64,000 nucleotides of DNA from Fodinibius salicampi (GTDB lineage Bacteria > Bacteroidota > Rhodothermia > Balneolales > Balneolaceae): contig NZ_BAABRS010000001.1 of the NCBI RefSeq assembly GCF_039545095.1, positions 310,001 to 374,000 of the forward strand, read 5' to 3'. Numbering within the stretch: position 1 is the first letter of the stretch; every line of letters begins with the position of its first letter. Shown here piece by piece: positions 49,733 through 56,221 of this stretch. The notes under the pieces were generated by a model. It was given only the letters and a program-made list of their open reading frames with translations, was not told where the DNA came from and did no database searches. The position numbers and the translations under genes are program-made.

Positions 49733-49765
49733 AACAAAGATTTAGTTGTAATTTATCGTTTCAGT

Positions 49766-49794
49766 CAATTGCCTGCGGGATCGCCCGGCAATTG
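49766..49794. repeat. inverted repeat in the rsmI-VOC intergenic region
   Basis: CAATTGCC (49766-49773) pairs with GGCAATTG (49787-49794), with a further GGG/CCC pairing inside. It lies 34 nt upstream of the rsmI start on minus, so it may be an operator or part of the leader. No terminator-like T-run follows on either strand. Confidence 0.45.
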
Positions 49795-49953
49795 CAGCCG
49801 GTACATATTAATAAATTTTGAGGGAGGTTGTTATCCGAATTTTAGAAAACTATTCCCTTTGCAGGATGAAATTTAGCCGTAAAAAGGATATACTAAGCTG
49901 CATTCACAGCTTATGAGAATTCGATAAAATATTAGTTAATCTTTAAAACTATT

Positions 49954-50346
49954 ATGGCAAATTTTAATCCTTCCGGTATTAATCATATTACCATTCGCGT
50001 GAACGAAATTGAGCGTGCGGAAGAGTTTTACGGAGAAATATTAGGTTTCGAGCAGGTTCGTAAAATGGGGAAAAGCATGGCCGTGTATCGCGTGGGTGAA
50101 GAAGATACTCTTGTACTGGTTGAAGCGGAAACCAGCTACGATCCATCCTCGCGTGATTACCGGGTTGACCATTTTGGATTTTACCTGGATTCGGAAGAGG
50201 AGGTGGATGAAATGGCGGAGTATTTCCGGGAAAAGGAGGTCACCGTTTTAAGCGGACCGGCCAACCGGAAAAGAGGACGCTTTTTGTTTATCTCCGATCC
50301 CGACGGGAATATGCTTGAATTTTTCTATGAAGAAGATGAGGAATAA
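49954..50346 (+). CDS. VOC-family (glyoxalase/dioxygenase fold) protein
   Basis: 130 residues in two beta-alpha-beta-beta-beta modules. The first module starts with GINHITIRVNEIERAEEFYGEILGF, the second with DHFGFYLDSEEEVDEMAEYF and ends with DPDGNMLEFFYEED. The likely metal ligands are His10, the histidine in DHFGF and the glutamate in MLEFFY. The substrate cannot be read; members range from glyoxalases to antibiotic-resistance proteins. Monocistronic between rsmI (divergent) and grpE. Confidence 0.88.
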   Translation: MANFNPSGINHITIRVNEIERAEEFYGEILGFEQVRKMGKSMAVYRVGEEDTLVLVEAETSYDPSSRDYRVDHFGFYLDSEEEVDEMAEYFREKEVTVLSGPANRKRGRFLFISDPDGNMLEFFYEEDEE

Positions 50347-50404
50347 TAAATACCTCTGCTAAGGACGTTTGTATAACAGCATGACAGTATGGACCCTTCC
50401 AGAG

Positions 50405-50436
50405 TTGACAGACTAAACCTACGTAAGTTTGTCAGC
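50405..50436. promoter_or_regulatory. imperfect inverted repeat upstream of the grpE promoter
   Basis: TGACAgACT (50406-50414) and AGTtTGTCA (50426-50434) match in eight of nine positions as an inverted pair. The site ends 24 nt before the -24 element of the sigma-54-type promoter. It could be bound by an enhancer-binding regulator, though such sites are often farther upstream. Confidence 0.4.
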
Positions 50437-50457
50437 TCAATCGGGGGTATGTGGCAA

Positions 50458-50473
50458 TGGCATGTTATTTGCA
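50458..50473 (+). promoter_or_regulatory. sigma-54 (-24/-12) promoter of grpE-dnaJ
   Basis: TGGCAT-N5-TTGCA with the GG and GC dinucleotides exactly 12 nt apart, matching the RpoN consensus TGGCAC-N5-TTGC at all but one position. Predicted transcription start near 50484, giving a leader of about 40 nt before the grpE ATG at 50526. Confidence 0.72.
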
Positions 50474-50525
50474 TGCTATAAACCGAAAGAAATAAACAGA
50501 ACTAAATCATTACAGTTATTTGTAC

Positions 50526-51128
50526 ATGGGTGAATCTAAAGAAGAATCCACAAAAGAAGTAAAAGAACAGGAAGTTGATCAGCAGCAGGAATCGGCCGAG
50601 CTAAAAGAACAGCTGACAGAAAAATTTCAAGATCTTGATGAAGAAGAGCTCCGTGAGCGGTTAGTTAACCGGGAGCAGGAATATCATGAACTGGAAAAAG
50701 AGCTGACTAAAACGCAGGAGCAGCATCTGCGGAAAGCTGCTGAACTTGAAAATTATCGCAAGCGCGTGCAGCGTGAACGTTCCCAGATCTATGAAACGGC
50801 CAAAGCCAATGCACTGGATGACTTTCTGGATATTAATGACGACCTGCGCCGTACCCTGAAGGCTGCCGAAGATGTTGAAGTGAATGATACCTTTATGGAT
50901 GGCCTGTTGCTGGTAGCTAACAAATTTGAGGAAGTATTAAATAAGTACGGAGTTGAACGTATTGATGAAGTAGGCGTTCCCTTTAATGTTGATCTGCACG
51001 ATGCCATGATGCGCAAAAAACCTGAAGATGAAAACGTCGGCAGCGACGTAGTACTGGAGGTCATTGAGAATGGCTATCGTATGGGCGAACGTACGATCCG
51101 TCACGCAAAAGTAATTGTAAGCGAATAA
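50526..51128 (+). CDS. grpE: nucleotide exchange factor GrpE
   Basis: 200 residues from the ATG at 50526 (the TTG two codons upstream is less likely). It releases ADP from DnaK during protein folding. The first 60 residues are acidic and charged, a long coiled-coil follows (YHELEKELTKTQEQHLRKAAELENYRKR), and the C-terminal beta-domain includes VEVNDTFMDGLLLVANKFEEVL, GVPFNVDLHDAMM and VLEVIENGYRMGERTIRHAKVIVS. dnaJ follows after 25 nt. dnaK is not here. No visible CIRCE element; a sigma-54-type promoter lies upstream. Confidence 0.96.
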   Translation: MGESKEESTKEVKEQEVDQQQESAELKEQLTEKFQDLDEEELRERLVNREQEYHELEKELTKTQEQHLRKAAELENYRKRVQRERSQIYETAKANALDDFLDINDDLRRTLKAAEDVEVNDTFMDGLLLVANKFEEVLNKYGVERIDEVGVPFNVDLHDAMMRKKPEDENVGSDVVLEVIENGYRMGERTIRHAKVIVSE

Positions 51129-51153
51129 TTTTTTAAGGTAAAAAGTTTTATTC

Positions 51154-52314
51154 ATGTCCAAACGCGACTACTACGATGTTTTAGGCGTCAGCAAAGATGC
51201 CTCGGAAGATGAAATTAAGAAAGCCTATCGAAAGCGGGCTATGAAGTTTCATCCGGATCGCAATTCGGATGACCCCAAAGCAGAAGAGAAGTTTAAAGAG
51301 GCTTCGGAAGCCTATGAAGTACTCAGCGACAGTCAAAAGAGGCAGCGCTACGATCAGTATGGCCATCAAGGCCTGAATGGCGGTAGTGGCTTTGGCGGCC
51401 GCGGTGGCGCCGGATTCGAGGATATGGGCTTTGAAGATATCTTCAGCCGGTTCAGCGATATCTTTGGAGGCGGCGATCCTTTTGGCGGGGGACAGTCCCG
51501 TGGACGCCGTTCTCCCGGTCAGACCGGCTCGGATATGAAGCTTCGCATTGAGCTGAGCCTTGAAGAAATAGCGTTTGGTACGGAGAAAAAGCTTAAGGTC
51601 AAAAAACAGGTGAAATGTGATGCCTGTAACGGTACCGGCGCGGAAACCGAAGACGATTTCGAAACCTGCGGAACCTGCAACGGTATGGGTCAGGTGCGGC
51701 AGGTACGCAAAACGATGCTGGGACAAATGGTTAATGTGCAGCCTTGTCCCGAGTGCCAGGGTGAAGGACGTATTATCAAGGAGAAATGTTCGAAATGCCA
51801 CGGTGAGGGACGGTATAAAGGCAAAGATGAGATAAAAGTGCGTGTCCCTTCCGGCGTTTCCGAAGGCAATTATATTACCATGCGCGGACAGGGTAATGCC
51901 GGGAAACGCGGCGGCGATGCCGGCGACCTGGTCATCCTGATCGAAGAGAAAGAGCATAAGCATTTCGAACGGGACGGCAACGATATCTATTACGATCTCG
52001 TATTAAGCGTACCGGATGCCATCCTGGGTACCGAGGTGAAAGTGCCTACTCTTAAAGGAAAGGCTAAAATTAAGATTGATGAAGGTATTCAGCCCGGCAA
52101 GCTGCTGCGGATGAAAGAGAAAGGTATCCACGGCATGAAGCGATCGGGCATTGGCGACCAGTATGTACGGGTTAATGTCTACATTCCTAAAGATCTGTCT
52201 GGCGAGGAGCGTGAACATATCGAAGCTCTGAGAGGAAACGACCACTTTGAGGCTTCCAATAAAGAAGACGACGGCAAAGGCTTCTTCTCCAAGATAAAAG
52301 ACGTATTCACTTAG
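51154..52314 (+). CDS. dnaJ: co-chaperone DnaJ
   Basis: 386 residues. J-domain 1-70 with HPD in [10 protein letters not shown]; a glycine/phenylalanine-rich linker (71-125); zinc domain with four CxxCxGxG repeats ([32 protein letters not shown]) at about 150-220; and C-terminal substrate-binding domains. It delivers unfolded proteins to DnaK and stimulates its ATPase. It lies 25 nt after grpE and is thus in the same operon. The C-terminal tail is lysine/aspartate rich. Confidence 0.97.
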   Translation: MSKRDYYDVLGVSKDASEDEIKKAYRKRAMKFHPDRNSDDPKAEEKFKEASEAYEVLSDSQKRQRYDQYGHQGLNGGSGFGGRGGAGFEDMGFEDIFSRFSDIFGGGDPFGGGQSRGRRSPGQTGSDMKLRIELSLEEIAFGTEKKLKVKKQVKCDACNGTGAETEDDFETCGTCNGMGQVRQVRKTMLGQMVNVQPCPECQGEGRIIKEKCSKCHGEGRYKGKDEIKVRVPSGVSEGNYITMRGQGNAGKRGGDAGDLVILIEEKEHKHFERDGNDIYYDLVLSVPDAILGTEVKVPTLKGKAKIKIDEGIQPGKLLRMKEKGIHGMKRSGIGDQYVRVNVYIPKDLSGEEREHIEALRGNDHFEASNKEDDGKGFFSKIKDVFT

Positions 52315-52531
52315 AAAGTAGAAGATTTTAAGTGTTAAGTCTTAAAGTAACAACCTGTTCAGTGAACAGTAAACAGTGATCAGTGTGTCAGTTGTGTAGT
52401 TAAGTAGGTAGGTCAAATGTTGCAGGTTGAAGGTTGTGCTCAGCTCAAGCAACACCCGAATAACCAATAGCCGATTGACTAATAACTAATATTCAAATTA
52501 ATCCTTGACACTGAGTACGGAAATTGGCAGC
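52315..52531. other. noncoding spacer with degenerate AGTG/ACAG repeats
   Basis: A stretch without a gene after dnaJ. Between 52360 and 52400 short degenerate repeats (GTTCAGTGAACAGT, AAACAGTGATCAGTG) recur. They look like decayed relatives of the 7-bp array that follows. I see no clear terminator for dnaJ. Confidence 0.5.
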
Positions 52532-52620
52532 CTGCTAACTGCTAACTGCTAACTGCTAACTGCTAACTGCTAACTGCTAACTGCTAACTGCTAACTGCTA
52601 ACTGCTAACTGCTAACTGCT
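52532..52620. repeat. perfect 7-bp tandem repeat (CTGCTAA)n
   Basis: Nearly 13 uninterrupted copies of the heptamer CTGCTAA fill 52532-52620 and stop exactly at the stop codon of the minus-strand ATP-grasp gene. The array is noncoding. Perfect copies suggest recent slippage and likely length variation between strains. Confidence 0.95.
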
Positions 52621-53490
52621 TCACTGATTCCTCATCCACTCGTCGAAAACTTTGGCAAAGCGTTCCGGTGACTGGGGATCCATATTAAAGTACAGGGAAG
52701 GCTCGATGAGCTCCAGCTCCATGAGAGCAAAGCCGTTTTCGTGACGCACCAGGTCTATTCGCGCGTATAGCGGCTGCGGGGTAATGAGATCCAGTATCTT
52801 ACGGGATATTTGCCGCATCTCCGGTTCGGCTTCCACCAGTTTCAGCACGCCCCCGTGTTCTTCCTGCACCCGGAAATCATCCTTTTTAGGCGTCTTGAGC
52901 ACGGTATGGCTATAGGTATCACCAAAATAGAAGAGTGAAAATTCTCCCTCTTTGATGATATCCGGCATAAAAGGCTGAACGATGTACGGCCGGTCGGCAA
53001 AGGTAGATTGCAGCTGACCGGTATATTCGTCCGCCCGGTCTTTCGGGATGCGAAACGTATCTTCAGCCCCGGCGCTGATGGTGGGTTTAACAATAATTTC
53101 ATCCGATGACAGACGCTTAAACGAATCCATGTAGGTCCCATTGTCAAAACGCTCTTCCCACAGGCTGGGGACGATGGTAATGCCCTGTTCCTCGAGATCG
53201 CGCAGATAGGTTTTGTCGATATTCCATTCTACCAGTTCCAGCTTGTTTTCCAGAAGGGCGGAGGAGGCCTCAATCTCTTTCAGTACCTCAAAGAAGGCTT
53301 TAGGATCCTGCTGGTAATCCCACGGACTACGGATGATGACGGCCTCGTACTGGTCCCAGTTCGCCTGCCTATTGCGCCAGGAGATCTCTTCGGCCGACCA
53401 CCCGTACTTTTGGAACGGTTCAAAAAGGAGGTGGTCGTAACATTCATAATCCTCGAGGCTGTCCATGGACAGAAAAGCACACTTTTTCAT
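52621..53490 (-). CDS. ATP-grasp domain protein
   Basis: 289 residues. The N-terminal part (AVIIRSPWDYQQDPKAFFEVL) and the ATP-grasp core (DEIIVKPTISAGAEDTFRI, IVQPFMPDIIKEGEFSLFYFGD, and YARIDLVRHENGFALMELELIEPSLYF with metal-binding acidic residues) resemble the RimK/cycloserine-pathway-like ligases. It should activate a carboxylate with ATP and join it to an amine; the substrates are unknown. It is monocistronic. Its 3' end abuts the 7-bp repeat array, so transcription may run through it. Confidence 0.85.
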   Translation of the reverse strand: MKKCAFLSMDSLEDYECYDHLLFEPFQKYGWSAEEISWRNRQANWDQYEAVIIRSPWDYQQDPKAFFEVLKEIEASSALLENKLELVEWNIDKTYLRDLEEQGITIVPSLWEERFDNGTYMDSFKRLSSDEIIVKPTISAGAEDTFRIPKDRADEYTGQLQSTFADRPYIVQPFMPDIIKEGEFSLFYFGDTYSHTVLKTPKKDDFRVQEEHGGVLKLVEAEPEMRQISRKILDLITPQPLYARIDLVRHENGFALMELELIEPSLYFNMDPQSPERFAKVFDEWMRNQ

Positions 53491-53651
53491 AGGGTAGAGC
53501 AGTAATGATTTAAAGATGCCGATTAAGAAAATTGAAGCCTAAAATAGGGGATCTGCGGTGATAAAGAAATGCCTTTTTCTGTGTAACGGGTTTGTATTTG
53601 GATAGAAAGGCGGGAAATAAAAACGAAAAAAAATAAAATTTTTTGTAAGGA

Positions 53652-53680
53652 TTGGGCTCAAAAAGGTACTTACCTATAAT
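53652..53680 (+). promoter_or_regulatory. sigma-70-type promoter of the HU-like gene
   Basis: TTGGGC (53652-53657), a 17-nt spacer and TATAAT (53675-53680), with an A/T-rich upstream stretch at 53625-53645 like an UP element. The ATG is 61 nt downstream of the -10 box. Confidence 0.65.
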
Positions 53681-53740
53681 GGAAGCCGCAAATATACAGG
53701 CTTTCCTTATTAAAAAAACACAAACTAAATAATATATATT

Positions 53741-54139
53741 ATGGCTATTTCAATCAAAGCTATAGAGAAAGGCGAACCGGGAGTTGCGGGTGGAGGCGAG
53801 ACCAAATGGTATGCTTCTGCTAATGCAACCGGTGATATTAATATTAATGAACTCTCTGAACTTATTGAGATGATCAGTACGGTCAGTGATATTGATATTT
53901 CCGGGGTCTTAAAAAGCTTTATCAAAGTCGTGCCCCGCGAGTTGGCAGCGGGCAATATTGTACGGCTTGGTGACCTGGGATACCTTCGCGTGAGTATTAG
54001 CAGTGAGGGACATGACTCCGAAGACGAAGTGGGGCCCAACAGCGTAATCGGCCGCCGTATCATCTTTACACCGGGACCGGAACTCAAGAAGATGCTTCAT
54101 AATCTTGAATTCAAAAAGATAAACGGTGAAGCTTCGTAA
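53741..54139 (+). CDS. HU-related DNA-binding protein (Bacteroidota-type)
   Basis: 132 residues. It belongs to the HU-related family common in Bacteroidota (TIGR01201-like): MAISIKAIEKGEPG at the start, WYASANATGDININELSELIEMISTVS, and LAAGNIVRLGDLGYLRVSISSEG, the strand corresponding to the HU beta saddle. The arm with RNPxT is replaced by SVIGRRIIFTPGPELKKML. It probably binds DNA as a dimer with architectural function. It has a strong sigma-70-like promoter and its own terminator, as expected of a highly expressed single gene. Confidence 0.88.
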   Translation: MAISIKAIEKGEPGVAGGGETKWYASANATGDININELSELIEMISTVSDIDISGVLKSFIKVVPRELAAGNIVRLGDLGYLRVSISSEGHDSEDEVGPNSVIGRRIIFTPGPELKKMLHNLEFKKINGEAS

Positions 54140-54157
54140 GGAGCTGCCATGAAGACT

Positions 54158-54194
54158 TCCCTGCTGTCGTCTGAAAACGGCAGTAGGGATTTTT
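54158..54194 (+). terminator. intrinsic terminator of the HU-like gene
   Basis: TCCCT-G-CTG-T-CG (54158-54169) pairs with CG-G-CAG-T-AGGGA (54178-54189), a 12-bp stem with two G-U pairs and an 8-nt loop, followed by TTTTT. It lies 18 nt after the stop codon. Confidence 0.85.
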
Positions 54195-54217
54195 CGGGCA
54201 GCAGGCAGGTCTTTTCA

Positions 54218-54303
54218 GAGAACACCCGTGTTCTCCGGGAAGAACACACGTCTTCTTCCGAAAAAAGACCCGTCTTTTTGTCCGAGAAGACCCGTCTTTT
54301 TCC
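54218..54303. repeat. tandem array of four small hairpins with CC(C)G-type loops
   Basis: Four consecutive palindromes: GAGAACAC/GTGTTCTC (54218-54235), GGAAGA/TCTTCC (54238-54259), AAAAAGAC/GTCTTTTT (54262-54279) and AAGAC/GTCTT (54287-54298). Three share the core ACCCGT between the arms while the arm sequences differ in a compensating way. Spacing is 22-24 nt. Purpose unknown. Confidence 0.7.
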
Positions 54304-54311
54304 AACAACTC

Positions 54312-54352
54312 AAAAAACGCTCTTTACATCCCGTAGGGGGCGTTTTTTTATT
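54312..54352 (+). terminator. second terminator-like hairpin
   Basis: AAAAAACGC (54312-54320) pairs with GCGTTTTTT (54340-54348), followed by more T residues. The 19-nt loop is long. It closes the hairpin string downstream of the HU-like gene and could work on either strand. Confidence 0.6.
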
Positions 54353-54564
54353 TTACCCTTTTTGATGGTTGAATAATGGTGAATGTGTGGGGACCAGAAG
54401 TGGCGAATATGGTGGAGAGATATTGGAATTGAGTTCAATCAAAAAAGGATTAACCTAAAAATTGTCATAAGATCAATTCGCTTTTGGGACTAGCCAAAGC
54501 CAAATTGTCGGGACATTTAAAACTCGCTTAAGAACTATGAAATCCTAGAGTAACTTTTTGGCGA

Positions 54565-54598
54565 CTTGTATAGGCCGTGAAGGTTCCGGCCTAGTCAA
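54565..54598 (-). terminator. hairpin after the three-gene membrane operon
   Basis: TAGGCCG (54571-54577) pairs with CGGCCTA (54587-54593), extended by CTTG/CAAG across a 2x2 internal loop. It begins 24 nt after the operon stop at 54622 in the direction of transcription. There is no T-run, so it may stabilise the 3' end rather than terminate. Confidence 0.5.
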
Positions 54599-54621
54599 GG
54601 ATATAAGCTAATGCTAAATAG

Positions 54622-54879
54622 TTATAACCATGAGGCTATTCCTTGGAGTGTAAATCCTATGACAATTAATATAATTCCTAAATAGCCTTTGGCTCCATAA
54701 TTTTTCATCCCGACAGTATAGGTAGAACCGTCAGAATCTTCTATAGGAATCCCCATTCCGTCTATAAACCTAGGAACCCCATATCTAAATGTTATAACAA
54801 CACCAATCACATCAAGTAAGAGTCCAAAGGATATTATTGTAGCCTTAATATTTGAGCAGATGAAATCTATTACAGCCAT
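54622..54879 (-). CDS. small two-helix membrane protein
   Basis: 85 residues, not recognised. Two hydrophobic segments (TIISFGLLLDVIGVVITF about 15-32; YLGIILIVIGFTLQGIASWL about 66-85) flank a polar loop with DGMGIPIEDSDGSTYTVGMKNYG. It lacks a signal peptide and probably sits in the inner membrane with the loop on one side. Its ATG overlaps the stop codon of the preceding 39-residue gene by one base (TAATG), so translation is coupled. Third gene of a micro-operon with a 134-residue membrane protein. Composition is more AT-rich than the core genes. Confidence 0.7.
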   Translation of the reverse strand: MAVIDFICSNIKATIISFGLLLDVIGVVITFRYGVPRFIDGMGIPIEDSDGSTYTVGMKNYGAKGYLGIILIVIGFTLQGIASWL

Positions 54880-54998
54880 TATTTACTTTCGTCAGGCTTC
54901 GGCTTTGGAGGTTGCTTAGGTGGTGTGGCTCCATGCGTATAAGGAGGTTTCTTATCTGTCATTTTATTTGATTTTTTAGTTTTGTTTTTGTCTGACAT
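54879..54998 (-). CDS. 39-residue proline- and lysine-rich small protein
   Basis: A short gene: ATG at 54998, MSDKNKTKKSNKMTDKKP at the N-terminus and a C-terminus PPKQPPKPKPDESK ending at TAA (54881-54879). It is very basic and proline-rich with no hydrophobic stretch. The start is 11 nt after the stop of the upstream membrane-protein gene, and its stop overlaps the start of the downstream one by one base, which argues for real translation. Function unknown; it may be a soluble partner or assembly factor of the two membrane proteins. An internal Met at residue 13 is an alternative start. Confidence 0.6.
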   Translation of the reverse strand: MSDKNKTKKSNKMTDKKPPYTHGATPPKQPPKPKPDESK

Positions 54999-55009
54999 AG
55001 CAAAAGTAT

Positions 55010-55414
55010 TTAGTTGAAATTAAAGTAAACAAAGGTTAGGATAAGGAAAATCCCTATTGCAAAAGTTATACCAGAGGCATAGTTAATACGATCTGTATAT
55101 TTAGCAAACTTACCGCCAGTCCTTGAATTATCAGCATTCTCAGGGCTATCAATATCTTTAATGGCCTGCTTGAAAGCATTAACACTCATCAGGTGACTAC
55201 CGAGCTGGAGTAAAATTGAAAAAGTTAAAAACCCCCAACCAGAAATTATTAATGATGTATAAACTGGTTTACCAGTAATAAATGCATCCATAAATGCAAA
55301 AGAAACTGCAAATGCTCCACTGGAAAGTGTGAGTAAGGTTTTATCATAAATCCTTTGAGAAGTAATTTGCTCCTCTGAATAAAGCTTTCTGTAATCCTTC
55401 TCTTGTTCTAACAT
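55010..55414 (-). CDS. small membrane protein with three predicted helices
   Basis: 134 residues, not recognised by function. A charged N-terminal helix (EQEKDYRKLYSEEQITSQRIYDK) precedes a hydrophobic hairpin (LLTLSSGAFAVSFAFMDAF about 27-46; LIISGWGFLTFSILLQLGSHL about 55-75); a polar loop and a last helix (ITFAIGIFLILTFVYFNF) follow. This pattern, with the LTLSSGAFAVSFAF stretch, is seen in uncharacterised proteins of accessory regions in many bacteria. First gene of a three-gene micro-operon. The promoter is not evident. Confidence 0.7.
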   Translation of the reverse strand: MLEQEKDYRKLYSEEQITSQRIYDKTLLTLSSGAFAVSFAFMDAFITGKPVYTSLIISGWGFLTFSILLQLGSHLMSVNAFKQAIKDIDSPENADNSRTGGKFAKYTDRINYASGITFAIGIFLILTFVYFNFN

Positions 55415-55525
55415 TTGTATAGCTCTTGACTAAGGTTGCGCATTATTACACAATAATACACGCAAATATTCGAAATGATGCCAAAAATAAATCTAACGGT
55501 CTTGCGCATAACCAACGTATAGTTT

Positions 55526-55549
55526 ATTATAAATATAGATATTTATAAT
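55526..55549. repeat. perfect AT-rich palindrome
   Basis: ATTATAAATAT (55526-55536) and ATATTTATAAT (55539-55549) are perfect 11-nt inverted arms with a 2-nt spacer. It abuts the tRNA-like element. It could be a protein-binding site, a DNA unwinding element or a recombination arm. Confidence 0.7.
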
Positions 55550-55556
55550 ACTGAAG

Positions 55557-55625
55557 TGGAGGTAACGGGAATTGAACCCGTGGGGCCAAGGTCTCAAATC
55601 TCAGCACCCGCAACCTGCTACCCCC
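55557..55625 (-). tRNA. degenerate alanine-type tRNA-like sequence
   Basis: Read on minus: acceptor strand GGGGGTA (55625-55619) pairs with TACCTCC (55564-55558) leaving A as discriminator; the third pair is G-U, the alanine identity determinant. The T arm is ACGGG-TTCAATT-CCCGT with a normal 7-nt loop. Between them only 35 nt remain and they do not make proper D and anticodon arms (a GCA/TGC three-pair D stem and an imperfect anticodon stem are the best I find). No CCA is encoded. So this is a tRNA pseudogene, an integration remnant or a tRNA mimic, not a clear functional tRNA. Arms AATACTGAA/TTCAGTATT (55547-55555, 55631-55639) extend the helix. Confidence 0.45.
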
Positions 55626-55646
55626 ACACATTCAGTATTTATATTT

Positions 55647-55683
55647 AAGCCATTCAGCCATTATTGGCTGGGTGGCTTTTTAT
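55647..55683 (+). terminator. intrinsic terminator on the plus strand
   Basis: AAGCCA-TT-CAGCCA (55647-55660) pairs with TGGCTG-GG-TGGCTT (55665-55678), twelve pairs with one internal loop, then TTTTA. No plus-strand gene precedes it; the tRNA-like palindrome does, so a short plus-strand RNA may end here. GGTGGCTTTTT (55671-55681) can alternatively pair with AAAAAAACCACC downstream (55699-55710). Confidence 0.7.
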
Positions 55684-55806
55684 TTCCATTATCATTATAA
55701 AAAAACCACCTTTTTTAACGAAGTGATAATCATATTAAGTAATCTAATAACTTCGCTTATTTAAATATACAGTCCATATATTTCGGAGCAAATCCTTACA
55801 GAATTT

Positions 55807-55902
55807 TTTTCCACAAAATGGGGAAGTTATCCACGATTTGAGATGGTGGGGAGACTAATTCCAAAGAAATTTGAATTCTTTCTAACTCAGTAATGTGGAT
55901 AA
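55807..55902. other. cluster of three DnaA-box-like sites
   Basis: TTTTCCACA (55807-55815) and TTATCCACG (55827-55835) on plus, and TGTGGATAA (55894-55902), the exact reverse of the TTATCCACA consensus. The first two differ from consensus at one base each. They flank an AT-rich stretch. A replication origin or DnaA-titration site is possible; no dnaA, rep or parAB gene is in the window. Confidence 0.45.
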
Positions 55903-55982
55903 CCTTGAACAAAGTTACATTTTGCCAACAACGACCCTACACATACCAAAAGGCGGAAAAAAAGCCCGAAAAGAGCCTGTTC

Positions 55983-56077
55983 GACTACCGGTGAAGGTTT
56001 AGGATGCCGGCAGGCCTGTCTACCGAAGCTTTAGCGCAGGTATGGTAATCCGAACCTGGTCACCGACACCGGTCGCC
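55983..56077. repeat. long imperfect palindrome downstream of the HNH gene
   Basis: CGACTACCGGTGAAGGTT on the left matches, with bulges, the reverse complement of AACCTGGTCACCG and ACACCGGTCG on the right (56055-56077). The apex holds TACC...GGTA (56022-56043). The motif AGGCCTGTC (56013-56021) recurs at 57611-57619 in the next spacer. It resembles a REP-like or recombination-site fold. Confidence 0.5.
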
Positions 56078-56221
56078 AGCGATAGGTTTGAAAAACAGTT
56101 TATAAAATAGAAAAGAAAGAATACTGGGTGAGGACTATCTACTTGACATTTTCCTTTTTGAAGGGGTTATAGAGCATGTAGGTATTAATCCAAGATTATG
56201 ATATGCAGGAATTTCAAAAAA

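Larger units (their letters stand above)
55415..56221. other. 807-nt noncoding region with structured elements
   Basis: No credible gene on either strand. From left to right it contains an AT-rich palindrome (55526-55549), a tRNA-like element with flanking inverted repeats (55547-55639), a plus-strand terminator (55647-55683), an AT-rich stretch, three DnaA-box-like sites (55807-55902) and a long imperfect palindrome (55983-56077). Unusually dense in structure for this window. Confidence 0.6.

Noticed and set aside
51181-51963. Minus-strand frame of 260 codons across dnaJ
   Set aside because: Antisense to an unambiguous dnaJ; the alanine/threonine-rich translation has no domain.
52532-52620. 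CRISPR array
   Set aside because: The 7-bp units are head-to-tail with no spacers, so it is a simple tandem repeat.
54149-54376. 75-codon plus-strand frame after the HU-like gene
   Set aside because: It runs through a terminator and the hairpin array; its repetitive R-V-F/S-E-K pattern simply mirrors the palindromes.
55547-55700. tmRNA (ssrA)
   Set aside because: The G3-U70 acceptor and T arm fit, but only 35 nt separate the two acceptor strands and there is no tag frame or pseudoknot region nearby.
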